The notes beneath the pieces are model-generated. The model was not told where the DNA came from and did not search any database. It saw only the letters and a list, made by a program, of their open reading frames with translations. From Desulfobacterales bacterium (lineage in GTDB: Bacteria > Desulfobacterota > Desulfobacteria > Desulfobacterales > Desulfosalsimonadaceae): DNA of 64,000 nt. Position numbers and translations under genes: made by a program. Shown piece by piece: positions 53,975-63,065 of the stretch (position 1 is the stretch's first letter; every line of letters begins with the position of its first letter). The stretch lies in assembly GCA_018335195.1 (NCBI GenBank), contig JAGXKN010000016.1:1-64000 (forward strand), in the 5' to 3' direction.

Positions 53975-55492
53975 TCACTTAACCACTTTTTTTACAATCG
54001 CCTCAACCAACCCATCAATCGTATACGCATCCGCCACGATGTCGGCTTGAACGCCCATCTCCGCTGCCGTTTCGGCCGTAATCGGCCCGATGGCGGCAAT
54101 GGTCACACCGGACAGCATTTCCCCTGCCCCGGATTCGTCCAGCAGGGCCATGAAGTTTCGCACCGTGGAGGAGCTGGTAAACGTGACCATGTCGATCTCC
54201 CCGGCGCGCAGGCGTTCAACGAGCTGATCGGCCCCGCCCGTTCCCTGCACGGCCCGGTAGGAAATCACCTCGTCGACCCGGGCGCCCATATTCGTGAGTT
54301 CGACCGGCAGTACCGGCCGGGCGCCTTCGGCCCGGGGCAGGAGGATCTTTTTTCCGGCCACGTCCTGGTTTTCAAAGGCTGAAACCACGGATTCGGCCCG
54401 GTAGCTGTCCGGCACGATATCCGCGTTTAACCCGTTGTCGGCCATCCGCTGCGCAGTGGCCGGCCCGATGGCAGCGGTCCGGATCCGGCCCAGGGCCCGG
54501 GTGTCCTTTCCCGCGGCCCGCAGGCGGTCAAAAAACACGTCCACCCCGTTCACACTGGTAAACACCAGCCAGTCGTAGCCCGAAACCGCTTCCACCGCCG
54601 CATCCAGGGGGCCGAGATCCTCGGGCGGCACGATTTCAATGGCCGGCACCTCCAGGCAGGCCGCCCCCAGGCCGGACAGCTTTTGCACCAGGTCGCTGGC
54701 CTGTTTTCTGGCCCGGGTCACCACGATGCGTTTGCCGAACAGGGGACGCTTTTCAAACCACTGCATCTTTTCCCGGAGCCGGACCACCTCGCCGATCACG
54801 ATGATGCATGGCGGCTTGAGCCCGGCTGCCTGCACGTTATCATAAATCGTCTCCAGGGTGCCGGACACGGACTGCTGGTCCGGCGTGGTGCCCCACCGCA
54901 CCAGTGCGGCCGGGGTATCCTTTGACATGCCGGCTTCTACAAGCCGGCGGGTGATGTTGGGCAGGTTTTTCACGCCCATCAGGAAAACCAGGGTGCCGCC
55001 GGTGGCAGCCAGCGCATCCCAGTTAATCATGGAATCGGTCTTGGTGGGGTCCTCGTGCCCGGTAATAAAGGTCACGCACGAGGCAAACTGCCGGTGGGTC
55101 AGGGGAATGCCCGCATACGCCGGCGCGGCCACAGCAGAGGTCACGCCGGGCACCACCTCGAAATCCAGGCCGGCTGCGATCAATTCCTCGATTTCCTCGC
55201 CCCCGCGGCCGAAGATAAACGGGTCCCCGCCTTTTAAGCGCGCCACCGCGTTTCCGGCCGCTGCCTTTTCCACCAGCAGGGCGTTGATCCCGTCCTGGCT
55301 CAGGGTATGATCCCCGCCCTTTTTGCCCACGTAGATCAGCTCGGCATCATCTCTTGCATACTTAAGCAACTCCGGGGATGCCAGGTAGTCGTATACCACC
55401 GTGTCTGCCGCGGCAATGCACGCGATCCCCTTTTGTGTCACCAGCCCGGGGTCCCCGGGGCCGGCGCCGATCAGGTAAACGATTCCGCTCAT
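53975..55492 (-). CDS. cobA-hemD: Fused uroporphyrinogen-III methyltransferase / uroporphyrinogen-III synthase
   Basis: A 505-residue bifunctional protein. Residues 1-245 are the SAM-dependent CobA domain (IGAGPGDPGLVT, GGDPFIFGRGGEE) making precorrin-2. Residues about 255-505 are the HemD synthase that closes the tetrapyrrole ring. The fusion is common in anaerobes and channels substrate to siroheme and cobalamin. I place the start at 55492, overlapping the hemC stop by 4 bases. A longer in-frame start would overlap hemC almost fully. Confidence 0.92.
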   Translation of the reverse strand: MSGIVYLIGAGPGDPGLVTQKGIACIAAADTVVYDYLASPELLKYARDDAELIYVGKKGGDHTLSQDGINALLVEKAAAGNAVARLKGGDPFIFGRGGEEIEELIAAGLDFEVVPGVTSAVAAPAYAGIPLTHRQFASCVTFITGHEDPTKTDSMINWDALAATGGTLVFLMGVKNLPNITRRLVEAGMSKDTPAALVRWGTTPDQQSVSGTLETIYDNVQAAGLKPPCIIVIGEVVRLREKMQWFEKRPLFGKRIVVTRARKQASDLVQKLSGLGAACLEVPAIEIVPPEDLGPLDAAVEAVSGYDWLVFTSVNGVDVFFDRLRAAGKDTRALGRIRTAAIGPATAQRMADNGLNADIVPDSYRAESVVSAFENQDVAGKKILLPRAEGARPVLPVELTNMGARVDEVISYRAVQGTGGADQLVERLRAGEIDMVTFTSSSTVRNFMALLDESGAGEMLSGVTIAAIGPITAETAAEMGVQADIVADAYTIDGLVEAIVKKVVK

Positions 55493-56430
55493 GATTGTTG
55501 GAATTCTTCTATAAGGCGTTGCACAATATCCCCGGCGCCGCGCGCAATCAGCCGTTCTGCCAGGGCTCTTCCCAGGGATTCGGGAGATTGCGCCGAACCC
55601 GTCATCTGTTCTCTGAGCATGACCGAGCCGTCGGTTTCCGCCACCATGCCGTCGAGTTCCAGGTTGCCGTCCGAAAGCACGGCAAAAGCCGCAATCGGTA
55701 CCTGGCATCCGCCTTCCAGGCGCTTTAAAAACGCCCGCTCCGCCAGTACCGTGCACGCGGTTTCCGGGTGATGGATTTCAGCCAGCAGGGCGGCGGTCTC
55801 CCGGTCGTTTTTTCGGGCCTGGATGCACAGCGCGCCCTGGCCCACGGCCGGCAGCACCACTTCCGGGTCCAGGTGCGCGCTGATCTCGTGATCATACCCC
55901 AGGCGCTTGACCCCGGCAGCCGCCAGGATCACGGCGTCCAGGCCTTCAGTGGTAAGTTTTTTGATGCGGGTGTCAATATTGCCCCGCAGGGGCCGCACGT
56001 CAAAATCCGGCCGGAAATGCAGCACCTGGCATGCCCGCCGCAGGCTGCTGGTGCCCACGGCCGCACCGCGGGGCAGCTCGGCCAGCGTGGTCGCCCCTTT
56101 GGCAATAAGGACGTCATAAGGGGTTTCCCGCACGGGAATTGCGCCAATATGCAGGCCTTCGGGCATCTCGCCGGGCATGTCCTTCATGCTGTGCACGGCC
56201 AGGTGAACCCGGCCCGCAAGCAGGGCCTCCTCGATTTCCTTGACAAACAGGCCCTTGCCCCCGACCCGGGCCAGGGGCACGTCCGTGATCTTGTCCCCGC
56301 TGGTCTTGATGACCTCGAGTTCGACATTGATTTCCGGATGGTGTTCTGCGATCCGGTCTTTTACCCAGTTTGCCTGCCACAGGGCCAGCTTGCTGCCGCG
56401 GGTGCCGATGCGGACGGTCTGGCCCGTCAT
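55489..56430 (-). CDS. hemC: Hydroxymethylbilane synthase
   Basis: A 313-residue porphobilinogen deaminase that polymerises four porphobilinogens. Opening RIGTRGSKLALWQ, VHSMKDMP, and the dipyrromethane cofactor Cys in LEGGCQVPIAA. It is preceded and overlapped by fmdB and followed by cobA-hemD, all coupled by ATGA overlaps. I use the ATG at 56430 because the protein then begins MTGQTVRIGTRGSK. Confidence 0.95.
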   Translation of the reverse strand: MTGQTVRIGTRGSKLALWQANWVKDRIAEHHPEINVELEVIKTSGDKITDVPLARVGGKGLFVKEIEEALLAGRVHLAVHSMKDMPGEMPEGLHIGAIPVRETPYDVLIAKGATTLAELPRGAAVGTSSLRRACQVLHFRPDFDVRPLRGNIDTRIKKLTTEGLDAVILAAAGVKRLGYDHEISAHLDPEVVLPAVGQGALCIQARKNDRETAALLAEIHHPETACTVLAERAFLKRLEGGCQVPIAAFAVLSDGNLELDGMVAETDGSVMLREQMTGSAQSPESLGRALAERLIARGAGDIVQRLIEEFQQS

Positions 56431-56657
56431 ATGCCGCAACCGGCACAGCCCGTGGATGTACAACTGCCGCAGGACGATCCCGCAGACGCGCTGACGGTCT
56501 CGCCGCCTGCGCCCTTGCTCACAAACCCGCACGTGGACAGCAGTTTTTTCAGATCCCGGCTCTGCCCGCACTGCGGACACACCGGCACCTCGCCGCCCCG
56601 CACCAGGGTTTCAAACTTCTTATCACAAGCCTCGCAATAATATTCATAAATCGGCAT
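56427..56657 (-). CDS. FmdB-type zinc-ribbon protein
   Basis: A 76-residue protein. The zinc ribbon is MPIYEYYCEACDKKFE (C8, C11) with CPQCG, followed by a Cys-rich tail (SSCGSCTSTGCAGCG). The family is regulatory or accessory and poorly defined. It is the first gene of the hemC-cobA/hemD transcript, overlapping hemC by 4 bases. Confidence 0.88.
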   Translation of the reverse strand: MPIYEYYCEACDKKFETLVRGGEVPVCPQCGQSRDLKKLLSTCGFVSKGAGGETVSASAGSSCGSCTSTGCAGCGI

Positions 56658-56734
56658 TTTCCTGTATCTCCTTTTATTAAAAAGATCCCGATTTTCGTCT
56701 TTGGTCTGGAGTCAAAAGATCTTGACATACAAAG

Positions 56735-57028
56735 CTATAAATAACGCTTTATATCAAGCGCGCCATGGAAGATGCCCAGGATTTCAACCGTATCGGGATG
56801 CCGAAAAAGGTATGCGATACGGTAGTGTCCATACAAGAGAACACGAATATGTCCTTCTGGTTCTGTACGGTAGTGATATCCGATTTCGGGAAATTCAGCC
56901 AGAAATTGTACTTTGTTGTAAATTCCTTCTACAACTCTGTTCGCAGCATCAGCATTATCCTCGGCTATATATTTGTAAATGTCTTCCAGCCATATTACAG
57001 CTTCCTGGGCCCACCTTATTTCTGCCAT
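56735..57028 (-). CDS. ParE/RelE-family toxin
   Basis: A 97-residue toxin of the ParE/RelE fold. The opening WAQEAVIWLEDIYKYIAEDN, the FPEIGYHYR segment and the C-terminal IRVLLYGHYRIAYLF are typical. It inhibits gyrase or cuts mRNA; which is not clear. It overlaps the antitoxin gene by 13 bases. Confidence 0.87.
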   Translation of the reverse strand: MAEIRWAQEAVIWLEDIYKYIAEDNADAANRVVEGIYNKVQFLAEFPEIGYHYRTEPEGHIRVLLYGHYRIAYLFRHPDTVEILGIFHGALDIKRYL

Positions 57029-57198
57029 TGGCGAATGCGTTTTCCCATATCTTCATTCGAAATTACGCGTTCTTCGCGAACGTCCCGAAGCCCCTTTTCA
57101 ACCATTCCTGCAAATGCCAGCTCACGGACAATTTCCTCATAAGTGGCATCTTCCGGTTGATTTTCGATGATTTCTTTTAACTTATCTTTAGCAGTCAT
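57016..57198 (-). CDS. Antitoxin of the ParE-type module
   Basis: A 60-residue acidic/basic protein (MTAKDKLKEIIENQPEDATYEEIVREL), helical, of the addiction-module antitoxin type. It comes first on the transcript, as antitoxins usually do, with the toxin overlapping its 3' end. Confidence 0.82.
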   Translation of the reverse strand: MTAKDKLKEIIENQPEDATYEEIVRELAFAGMVEKGLRDVREERVISNEDMGKRIRQWQK

Positions 57199-57300
57199 TT
57201 TTACTCCGTAGCTCCGTCATTTCTGCTTTTTTCTCAAAATAACAACGAATCCGCCAAAATCAATGTACAGCAGCCGTCTGATGTCGGGATCGGTATCGGG

Positions 57301-57348
57301 ATCACCCATCACCCATCACCCATCACCCATCACTCATCACCCATCACG
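57301..57348. repeat. Tandem atcaccc tract
   Basis: The seven-base unit atcaccc is repeated about six times, interrupted once by atcactc, just past the end of the GGDEF/TPR gene. A ggatcggtatcggg fragment precedes it at 57287-57300. Confidence 0.85.
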
Positions 57349-58679
57349 CTTTTCTCCCCGCCCCGGATCATCGCAATATACTCGTCCGAAGCCGTATCGC
57401 CCAACCCCCTTGCCGCCTCAAACTCTTCCAGCGCCTCGTCATACCGGTTGCGGTTGTAATACAGCCGGCCCAGGCGGTGGCGGAACAGCGCGTTGTCCGG
57501 GGCCATCTCCACTGCCTGCTGGCAGAACAGCAGGGCGATGTCCGCGTTTCTGGACTGCATTTCATAGAGATACCCAAGCGCGGAAAGGGCTTCTGCGTCT
57601 TCCGGCCGGATTTTGAGCACGTTCTTGTAGGCGGCTGCGGCATCGGCATCCCGGTCGATCTCCATGTAGCAGTCGCCCAGGTAGCGGTGGGCGGCCGCTG
57701 AGCCGGAATTTAACGCCACTGCCGCCTCCAGGTATTTTTTGGCCTGGATGTGCCGGCCGGTTTCCAGGTACACCCGGCCCGCCTGAAACGCCACCTCGAA
57801 TACGTTTTTATCCAGGGTTTCGGCTTTGTGGAAAAACTCCAGGGCCCGCTCGTAATCGCCCTTGCACATGCACGCGTAGCCGGCATTGTACACGGGCATG
57901 ACCTCTTCGGGGTCCAGCCGCGCGGCTTCCAGGAAGCATTCCAGGGCCGCATCATATTCCTCGCGCACCCCGTAGCAGACCCCCAAGCTGTTTAGCACGT
58001 TGACGTTTTCGGCATCGAGTTCCAGGGCCTTTTTGAACTCGGCCACCGCCCCGTCAATGTCTCCGGCCTGGTAGTACTTGTCGCCGCTGATGTTCAGGCT
58101 GACCGCGTCAAACACCACCCGGCTGTCCGGGCCGAAGAACTCGGCATGAAGCACGGCCTTTTGCGCATTTTTCAGAATGCTTTGCCGGTCGTAGTCAAGC
58201 ACCGGGTACCCGGCAATGCCGATGGTAACAGTATCGTTTCTGCTTTGCGCCAGTTTTTCGCGCACTGCGTCGGCAATTTCCAGACAGGCCTCTCCCTGGA
58301 TTTCCGGCAGAAAGCAGGCCAGTACGTCCGCATCCACGATTCCCCAGGTACCGCCCTGATCCTGACAGATCTCATCGACAACCCCGGCTACATCCTGTAT
58401 CAGGAATTCCGGCTCGGCCGCGAGGTGAAAATCATCAATGCGGACCGCCATGACCGCAAACCGGTCCGCATCGGCCACCCCCTCCAGGCCGGCTTCCAGG
58501 ATCCGCCCCGGGCCGATGACATCCGGAAAAATCCGGGTCAGGGTCTCGATGGTCCACGCCGCGGCCGCGTCTGGCTGGGTGCCGTAGTCTGCCACAGGCT
58601 CGCTGATATCGCTCCTGGACAGCAAAAACGCACTGCTCGAAGTCTGGCTCCGTTTTATCCCCCCGCTCTGATCACTCAT
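57330..58679 (-). CDS. Degenerate GGDEF-like domain with TPR array
   Basis: A 449-residue protein. Residues about 70-200 follow a GGDEF fold (VTIGIAGYPVLD, NAQKAVLHAEFFGPDSRVV), but the GG(D/E)EF signature is replaced by GIVDADVLACF, so it should not make c-di-GMP. About six tetratricopeptide repeats follow (about 203-440, for example NVLNSLGVCYGVREEYDAALE). It likely senses nucleotides or assembles proteins. It is separate from selA by 168 bases of repeats. Confidence 0.75.
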   Translation of the reverse strand: MSDQSGGIKRSQTSSSAFLLSRSDISEPVADYGTQPDAAAAWTIETLTRIFPDVIGPGRILEAGLEGVADADRFAVMAVRIDDFHLAAEPEFLIQDVAGVVDEICQDQGGTWGIVDADVLACFLPEIQGEACLEIADAVREKLAQSRNDTVTIGIAGYPVLDYDRQSILKNAQKAVLHAEFFGPDSRVVFDAVSLNISGDKYYQAGDIDGAVAEFKKALELDAENVNVLNSLGVCYGVREEYDAALECFLEAARLDPEEVMPVYNAGYACMCKGDYERALEFFHKAETLDKNVFEVAFQAGRVYLETGRHIQAKKYLEAAVALNSGSAAAHRYLGDCYMEIDRDADAAAAYKNVLKIRPEDAEALSALGYLYEMQSRNADIALLFCQQAVEMAPDNALFRHRLGRLYYNRNRYDEALEEFEAARGLGDTASDEYIAMIRGGEKSVMGDE

Positions 58680-58744
58680 AAATCATTTCCCTGATAAAAG
58701 TTCCCGGCTGGTTTCCCGCAACCACCTGACCATTTACACACTCA

Positions 58745-58830
58745 TCGGTATCGGGTATCGGTATCGGGTTTTGATCCCGATACCGATACCGAACCCGATT
58801 ATTCGGGCGGACACACAGGTCCGCCCCTAC
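58745..58830. repeat. GGTATCGG palindromic tract plus GGACAC-family element
   Basis: 58745-58799 is built of ggtatcgggt / acccgatacc units around a central ttttgatccc. A cgggcggacacacaggtccgcccctac element follows at 58803-58830. It lies 18 bases from the selA stop. Confidence 0.88.
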
Positions 58831-58847
58831 CTACCTTAACCACTTAA

Positions 58848-60293
58848 TCACTTAAAACTTAACGCACTTAACGCACTTAAAACTACATCTACAATCCCGG
58901 CAATCTCCCCGTCCTGCACCGTCCGCAAATCGAATAACAATTCGTCATTTTCAATCCGCCCGATCACCGCCGGCCGCTGACCCCGCAGGGCCTGATCAAT
59001 CCGGGAGGCATTCATCCCGTCCACCGTGATGGCCACGCACTTGGTGGGCAGCTCCTGCAGCGGCAGGGATCCGCCCCCGGCCCGGGACACCGAATCCATC
59101 ACCCGGCATTTCAATTTCGCATCGCCGATTTCGCCGAGCGCTTTTTCCAGGTCTGCGGCCTTTTTCTCGATGTGTTCCATCGGACAGGTCAGCATGTACA
59201 GGGTGGGGATTTCTTCCATGGCAGCAGGCGCGTCCCGGTAGGCCCGAAGCGTGCTTTCCAGGGCCGCCAGGGTGAGCTTGTCAATGCGCAGGGCCCGGGT
59301 CAGGGGATTTTTTTTGATCCGGTCCATGATGGCTTTGGATCCCACGATCACCCCGGCCTGGGGCCCGCCCAGCAGCTTGTCCCCGGAAAACGTCACCAGG
59401 TCCGCCCCTGCGGCCACGGACTCCTGCACCGTGGGCTCCTTGATCAGCCCGTACCTGGAAAAATCCACGAATGTTCCGCTGCCCAGATCCTCCATCACCG
59501 GCAGCCCGGCATCCGCCCCCAGGTCCACCATCTCCTTTAGGGAAACGCTCCGGGTAAACCCCACGATCCCGTAGTTGCTGGTGTGGACTTTTAACAGCAG
59601 GCCGGTGTTCTCGTTGATCGCGGCCTGGTAATCGCGCGGGTGCGTGCGGTTGGTGGCGCCCACCTCCCGGAGCACGGCCCCGCTTCGGCTCATCACGTCC
59701 GGAATCCGGAAAGACCCGCCGATTTCCACAAGCTCGCCCCGGGAGACGATCACCTCCCGGTTTTTTGCCACGGTATCCAGGCACAGCAGTACGGCCCCGG
59801 CATTGTTGTTGACCACCATGGCCGCCTCCGCCCCGGAGATCTCGCAGATGATGTCTTCTACGATCTCGTATCGCGACCCCCGCCTGCCGGTTGCCAGGTC
59901 AAACTCCAGGTTGGAATACCCGGAAGCCGCCGCCCGGACATGTGCCATCGCCTTTTCACTGAGCAGGGACCGGCCGAGATTGGTGTGCACCACAATACCC
60001 GTGGCATTGATGACGTGCACCAGGTTTTCCGCCATGGCCGCGTCCGCTTCGGCCCGCACAGCGCCCAGGATGGATTCCCGGCCCAGATCATTTTCCGCCG
60101 GCGGCGCCCCGCTTTCCAGGATCTGCTTTCGCATCCCGGCCAGCACCCGCCGCACGCAAGCCTTTAACACGGACCGGGGGACACCTGCCAGCCCGGGATC
60201 TTCCGCGGCCCACGCCAGCACGGCATCCACCCCCGGCAGCCGCCGCAGCATCTCCTGGCTTGCATTATCGGTTTGTTTGTTTTTTCCGGACAT
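58848..60293 (-). CDS. selA: L-seryl-tRNA(Sec) selenium transferase
   Basis: A 481-residue PLP enzyme that turns Ser-tRNA(Sec) into Sec-tRNA(Sec) using selenophosphate. The PLP lysine is K306 in SGDKLLGGPQAG. INATGIVVHTNLGRSLL and EDLGSGTFVD are family landmarks. No selB or selC was seen in the window. It supports reading the fdhA UGA as selenocysteine. It is flanked on both sides by repeats and seems monocistronic. Confidence 0.95.
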   Translation of the reverse strand: MSGKNKQTDNASQEMLRRLPGVDAVLAWAAEDPGLAGVPRSVLKACVRRVLAGMRKQILESGAPPAENDLGRESILGAVRAEADAAMAENLVHVINATGIVVHTNLGRSLLSEKAMAHVRAAASGYSNLEFDLATGRRGSRYEIVEDIICEISGAEAAMVVNNNAGAVLLCLDTVAKNREVIVSRGELVEIGGSFRIPDVMSRSGAVLREVGATNRTHPRDYQAAINENTGLLLKVHTSNYGIVGFTRSVSLKEMVDLGADAGLPVMEDLGSGTFVDFSRYGLIKEPTVQESVAAGADLVTFSGDKLLGGPQAGVIVGSKAIMDRIKKNPLTRALRIDKLTLAALESTLRAYRDAPAAMEEIPTLYMLTCPMEHIEKKAADLEKALGEIGDAKLKCRVMDSVSRAGGGSLPLQELPTKCVAITVDGMNASRIDQALRGQRPAVIGRIENDELLFDLRTVQDGEIAGIVDVVLSALSALSFK

Positions 60294-60309
60294 ATATTCC
60301 GTTTCTCAT

Positions 60310-60399
60310 GCCGGGCAATAAAATGATAAGTCTCTGATTTTACTTAAACAATTAATCACTTAAAACTTAACACTGCCTGTAAAAAGAATTTTTACAGGC
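60310..60399. repeat. Truncated TGTAAAAAG...CTTTTTACAGGC repeat (copy 4)
   Basis: It lacks the 5' block and starts at gccgggcaataaaatg. The terminal hairpin carries an AGAATTTTTACAGG variant instead of GGACTTTTTACAGG. Confidence 0.85.
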
Positions 60400-60503
60400 G
60401 GATCAAACTTAACACTTTCATAAAATTCCATATCATTCCAAATCCCATCATTCAACTCCTGATCCGCCCCCGTGCCCCATTTTTTCCAAACCGCTTGATG
60501 GCA

Positions 60504-60623
60504 CCGTAGAAAGTCTTAAAACCATTATAATTGCCAGACAATAAAATGATAAGTTTTTGATTTTACTTAACCACTTAATCACTTAAAACTTAACACTGCC
60601 TGTAAAAAAGACTTTTTACAGGC
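60504..60623. repeat. TGTAAAAAG...CTTTTTACAGGC interspersed repeat (copy 5)
   Basis: Full-length core form (accgtagaaagtcttaaaacc ... actttttacaggc), ending 37 bases before mntA. Confidence 0.9.
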
Positions 60624-60659
60624 TTGAATTCCCGCTTGTTACCAGTTATGATATCAAAT

Positions 60660-61094
60660 ATGAAACCCTGTAATCTGACACCCGAACAAAGAGAAAAGAT
60701 TCTGGCGAGCGTCGCCGCGAAGCTGGATCTGCATCATGAGGTCCGCTTTGCCTTTGCTCACGGATCTTTTGTGCAGGGCGGGGCGTTTCGGGATCTGGAT
60801 GTAGCCGTATTCCTTCTTCCGAAAATCCTCCCGGAGATTGGCTTTAGATACGAAATGCGGATGGAATCAGAGATCGAAAAAGCACTTGATCCACGGGTGC
60901 CCGTAGATGTCCGGATTTTGAATACTGCAAAGCTTGGCTTCCAGTATCAGGCGCTGCGCGGGCACCTGCTGGTTGATCGGGACCCGGATGAGCGGGTTGC
61001 GTTCACCAGGAAAACCGTGGCCCGCTACCTTGATATCGCCCCGCTTCTGCGGCACCATACAAAGGAGGCCTTCAGCATTGAACCTCGACCATGA
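60660..61094 (+). CDS. mntA: MntA-type nucleotidyltransferase (antitoxin)
   Basis: A 144-residue MNT protein. G35-S36 in HGSFVQGG with D45 and D47 in RDLDV and D83 in PVDVRIL complete the triad. In this type the antitoxin adds AMP to HepT. I start at the ATG 60660 (MKPCNLTPEQREK). Its 3' end overlaps the HepT start by 17 bases. Confidence 0.85.
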   Translation: MKPCNLTPEQREKILASVAAKLDLHHEVRFAFAHGSFVQGGAFRDLDVAVFLLPKILPEIGFRYEMRMESEIEKALDPRVPVDVRILNTAKLGFQYQALRGHLLVDRDPDERVAFTRKTVARYLDIAPLLRHHTKEAFSIEPRP

Positions 61095-61494
61095 TCGAAT
61101 CCGGGACAAGCTCAAGGATATTCACCGCTCAGTTGAGCGGCTGAAGCGGTTTCAGGAAAGCGGCAGGGAAGCATTTCTTTCCGATGCGGATAGCCAGGAT
61201 ATTGCCCGGTCACGGCTGCTTTCGGCCATCGAGGCGGCCCTGAATATCTGTTTCCATGTGACCGCCAAGAAGCTGAAAAATGTGCCTGAAGATTATGGTG
61301 ACTGTTTCCGGAATCTGGGACAGGCCAATCTCATAGACGCCAGCCTTGCAGAGCGGCTGGCAGATATGGCCAGATTCCGGAATCGGCTCGTACATCTCTA
61401 CTGGGATATCGATTACGGTGCCGTGTATGATATTATAGCCAATTCCCTGAACGATCTGGAAGATTATGCCGCCGATACCGCGAAGCTTCTGTGA
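61078..61494 (+). CDS. hepT: HepT-type HEPN ribonuclease toxin
   Basis: A 138-residue HEPN (DUF86) toxin. The RNase motif Rx4HxY is R101, H106, Y108 in RNRLVHLY. I start it at the TTG 61078, because AAAGGAGG at 61061-61068 lies 9 bases before it and no closer ATG fits. Translation overlaps mntA, as in known HEPN/MNT pairs. Confidence 0.87.
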   Translation: MNLDHDRIRDKLKDIHRSVERLKRFQESGREAFLSDADSQDIARSRLLSAIEAALNICFHVTAKKLKNVPEDYGDCFRNLGQANLIDASLAERLADMARFRNRLVHLYWDIDYGAVYDIIANSLNDLEDYAADTAKLL

Positions 61495-61925
61495 TCCCTC
61501 ATTTCGTAATCCGCGCCAGCCTCCCTCTACCACAACCGCTTTTCCCACCTACCCACTTAACCACTTAACACTTAATGGTTTCGTAAAAAGCTGTTTATCC
61601 CGCCAGGGCGGTATTTTTGCAACAAAGGAAATCCGTAAGCGCCTTGGCTGATCGGCGACGCGAAAAAGGCGTTTCCTTGGAAGTCCTGAAACCATTATAA
61701 CCGCCAGGCAATAAAATGATAAGTTTCTGATTTTACTTAACCACTTAATCACTTAAAACTTAACACTGCCTGTAAAAAGGACTTTTTACAGGCTGATTAA
61801 CACTTAAACTTCTGGCACAAATCGTGCTTTAAATCATTCGTGACCGATTGTATCAGCCCTGCAAAATCCGGGTCGCAAAACGTTTTTGCTGCTCCGGGGA
61901 TAACACAACAATAAGGATGCACGCC
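61495..61925. other. Gene-free gap with long repeat copy 6 before the PilZ gene
   Basis: These 431 bases hold repeat 61582-61793 and then 130 bases before the PilZ start, where a promoter should lie (none clear). Confidence 0.55.
61582..61793. repeat. Long form of the TGTAAAAAG...CTTTTTACAGGC repeat (copy 6)
   Basis: Matches the 37142-37350 copy almost base for base, including the 5' block gatcggcgacgcgaaaaagg. The ends are cgtaaaaagctg and actttttacaggc. Confidence 0.92.
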
Positions 61926-62354
61926 ATGGATGATCAACAAAGCGCAAAGATTGCTGATGAGCGGCGGGAATACCCCAGGATCGAAACAGAAAACCATGTG
62001 AGCTACATTCTTTTCAATGCCGGCCGGGAAATCACCGATCAGGGCCAGGGGAAAATCCTGAACCTGAGCCAGGGCGGCACGCTTCTGGAAACGGAAAATC
62101 CCCTGGTCGGTTCATTCGTGATCCTGGTCGCCCTGGACCCGCACGGAAAGAAGGTCAAAGTTCCGGGCCGGCTGGCAAATGTCCGCCAATCGGAAAAGAC
62201 GGGCGGATATCAATCCGGGATCGAATTCAAGGGGTCCAGGGAACAAAAGATCCGTGCCATTGTGGCCTTTGTGAAGGACGCCAGCCGCCGCAGGCACCCG
62301 GAACGGAAAAACCGCCTGTACGCAGTGAAATCACTCGGGGAAAGCTTCAAATGA
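61926..62354 (+). CDS. PilZ-domain c-di-GMP-binding protein
   Basis: A 142-residue PilZ protein. The binding motif is ERREYPR near 11-18 with NLSQGG near 45-50. A basic C-terminal tail (SRRRHPERKNR) follows. It probably reports c-di-GMP to a motility or pilus target, maybe the pil system of this window. I start at the ATG 61926 with AAGGA before it, not at the upstream 61848 ATG. Confidence 0.8.
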   Translation: MDDQQSAKIADERREYPRIETENHVSYILFNAGREITDQGQGKILNLSQGGTLLETENPLVGSFVILVALDPHGKKVKVPGRLANVRQSEKTGGYQSGIEFKGSREQKIRAIVAFVKDASRRRHPERKNRLYAVKSLGESFK

Positions 62355-62511
62355 CCGCAAAACAGCAAATAAAAGCGTTTTTTATGTCTTTTTTCTTTGA
62401 CAAAGAACGAATTTAGCGCACTTTGAGAGGTGTTAGATGGCTATAGATGTTTCAACATCCAGGAATCGGCGAACTTTCGAAAACCATAATCCGATGGCAG
62501 GGAGGCGGAGT

Positions 62512-62802
62512 ATGGAGGCATTCGTGATATGTGCCTTTGAATTCAAACACGAGAAGAATCAGGATTTTCGGAATGCATATGCAGCCTTGGCAAAACTGGG
62601 TTTGAAAAGAGACCTTGTATCTGAAACGGGCCAAAGGTTTCTGCTGCCGACAGGTATTGCAGCCGGCGAATTGAAAAGTTCCAGTGAAAGCAAATTAAGA
62701 GAAGATCTCTGTGTACAAGCAAAGAAAGCCTTTGACGCGTTTGGTGTTGAAGCCGAGATTTTTATCACTGTTTGCGGTAAGTGGGCCTGGGGGTATCTGT
62801 AA
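62512..62802 (+). CDS. Small protein of unknown function
   Basis: A 96-residue protein (start MEAFVICAFEFKHEKNQ) with alternating beta/alpha character, ending ICGKWAW-like (VCGKWAWGYL). The fold outline resembles small ferredoxin-like RNase-related families, but I recognise no motif. GGCGGAG lies before the ATG. An upstream ATG at 62437 would add 25 residues of low-confidence sequence. It is preceded by a T-rich tract (62370-62400). Confidence 0.55.
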   Translation: MEAFVICAFEFKHEKNQDFRNAYAALAKLGLKRDLVSETGQRFLLPTGIAAGELKSSSESKLREDLCVQAKKAFDAFGVEAEIFITVCGKWAWGYL

Positions 62803-63065
62803 TACCGGAGGCCGATCCACCGGCGGGCCGCTTTGATTTTATGCCCGTTGATATGTCGGGAATCCGAAATTGCAACATCTTTGAGACCTCCTCAAGGCCG
62901 GCTGCTTTTCAAATCCGCACCTTCGCAGACACTTATCACTTGCTCCGGCTCCCATGAATTGCCCCGCCAATGGGCGGACACAGAGGAGAATATTCTCGGC
63001 TTCTACCTGTTTCGCTAAACCGCCACATTCTTGTTTTTTCTTAAAACTTAACGAACTTAATGCAC

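Larger units (their letters stand above)
60294..60659. other. Gene-free gap between selA and mntA with two repeat copies
   Basis: The gap holds a truncated copy (60310-60399) and a full copy (60504-60623) of the TGTAAAAAG...CTTTTTACAGGC family. No coding frame was found. Confidence 0.7.
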
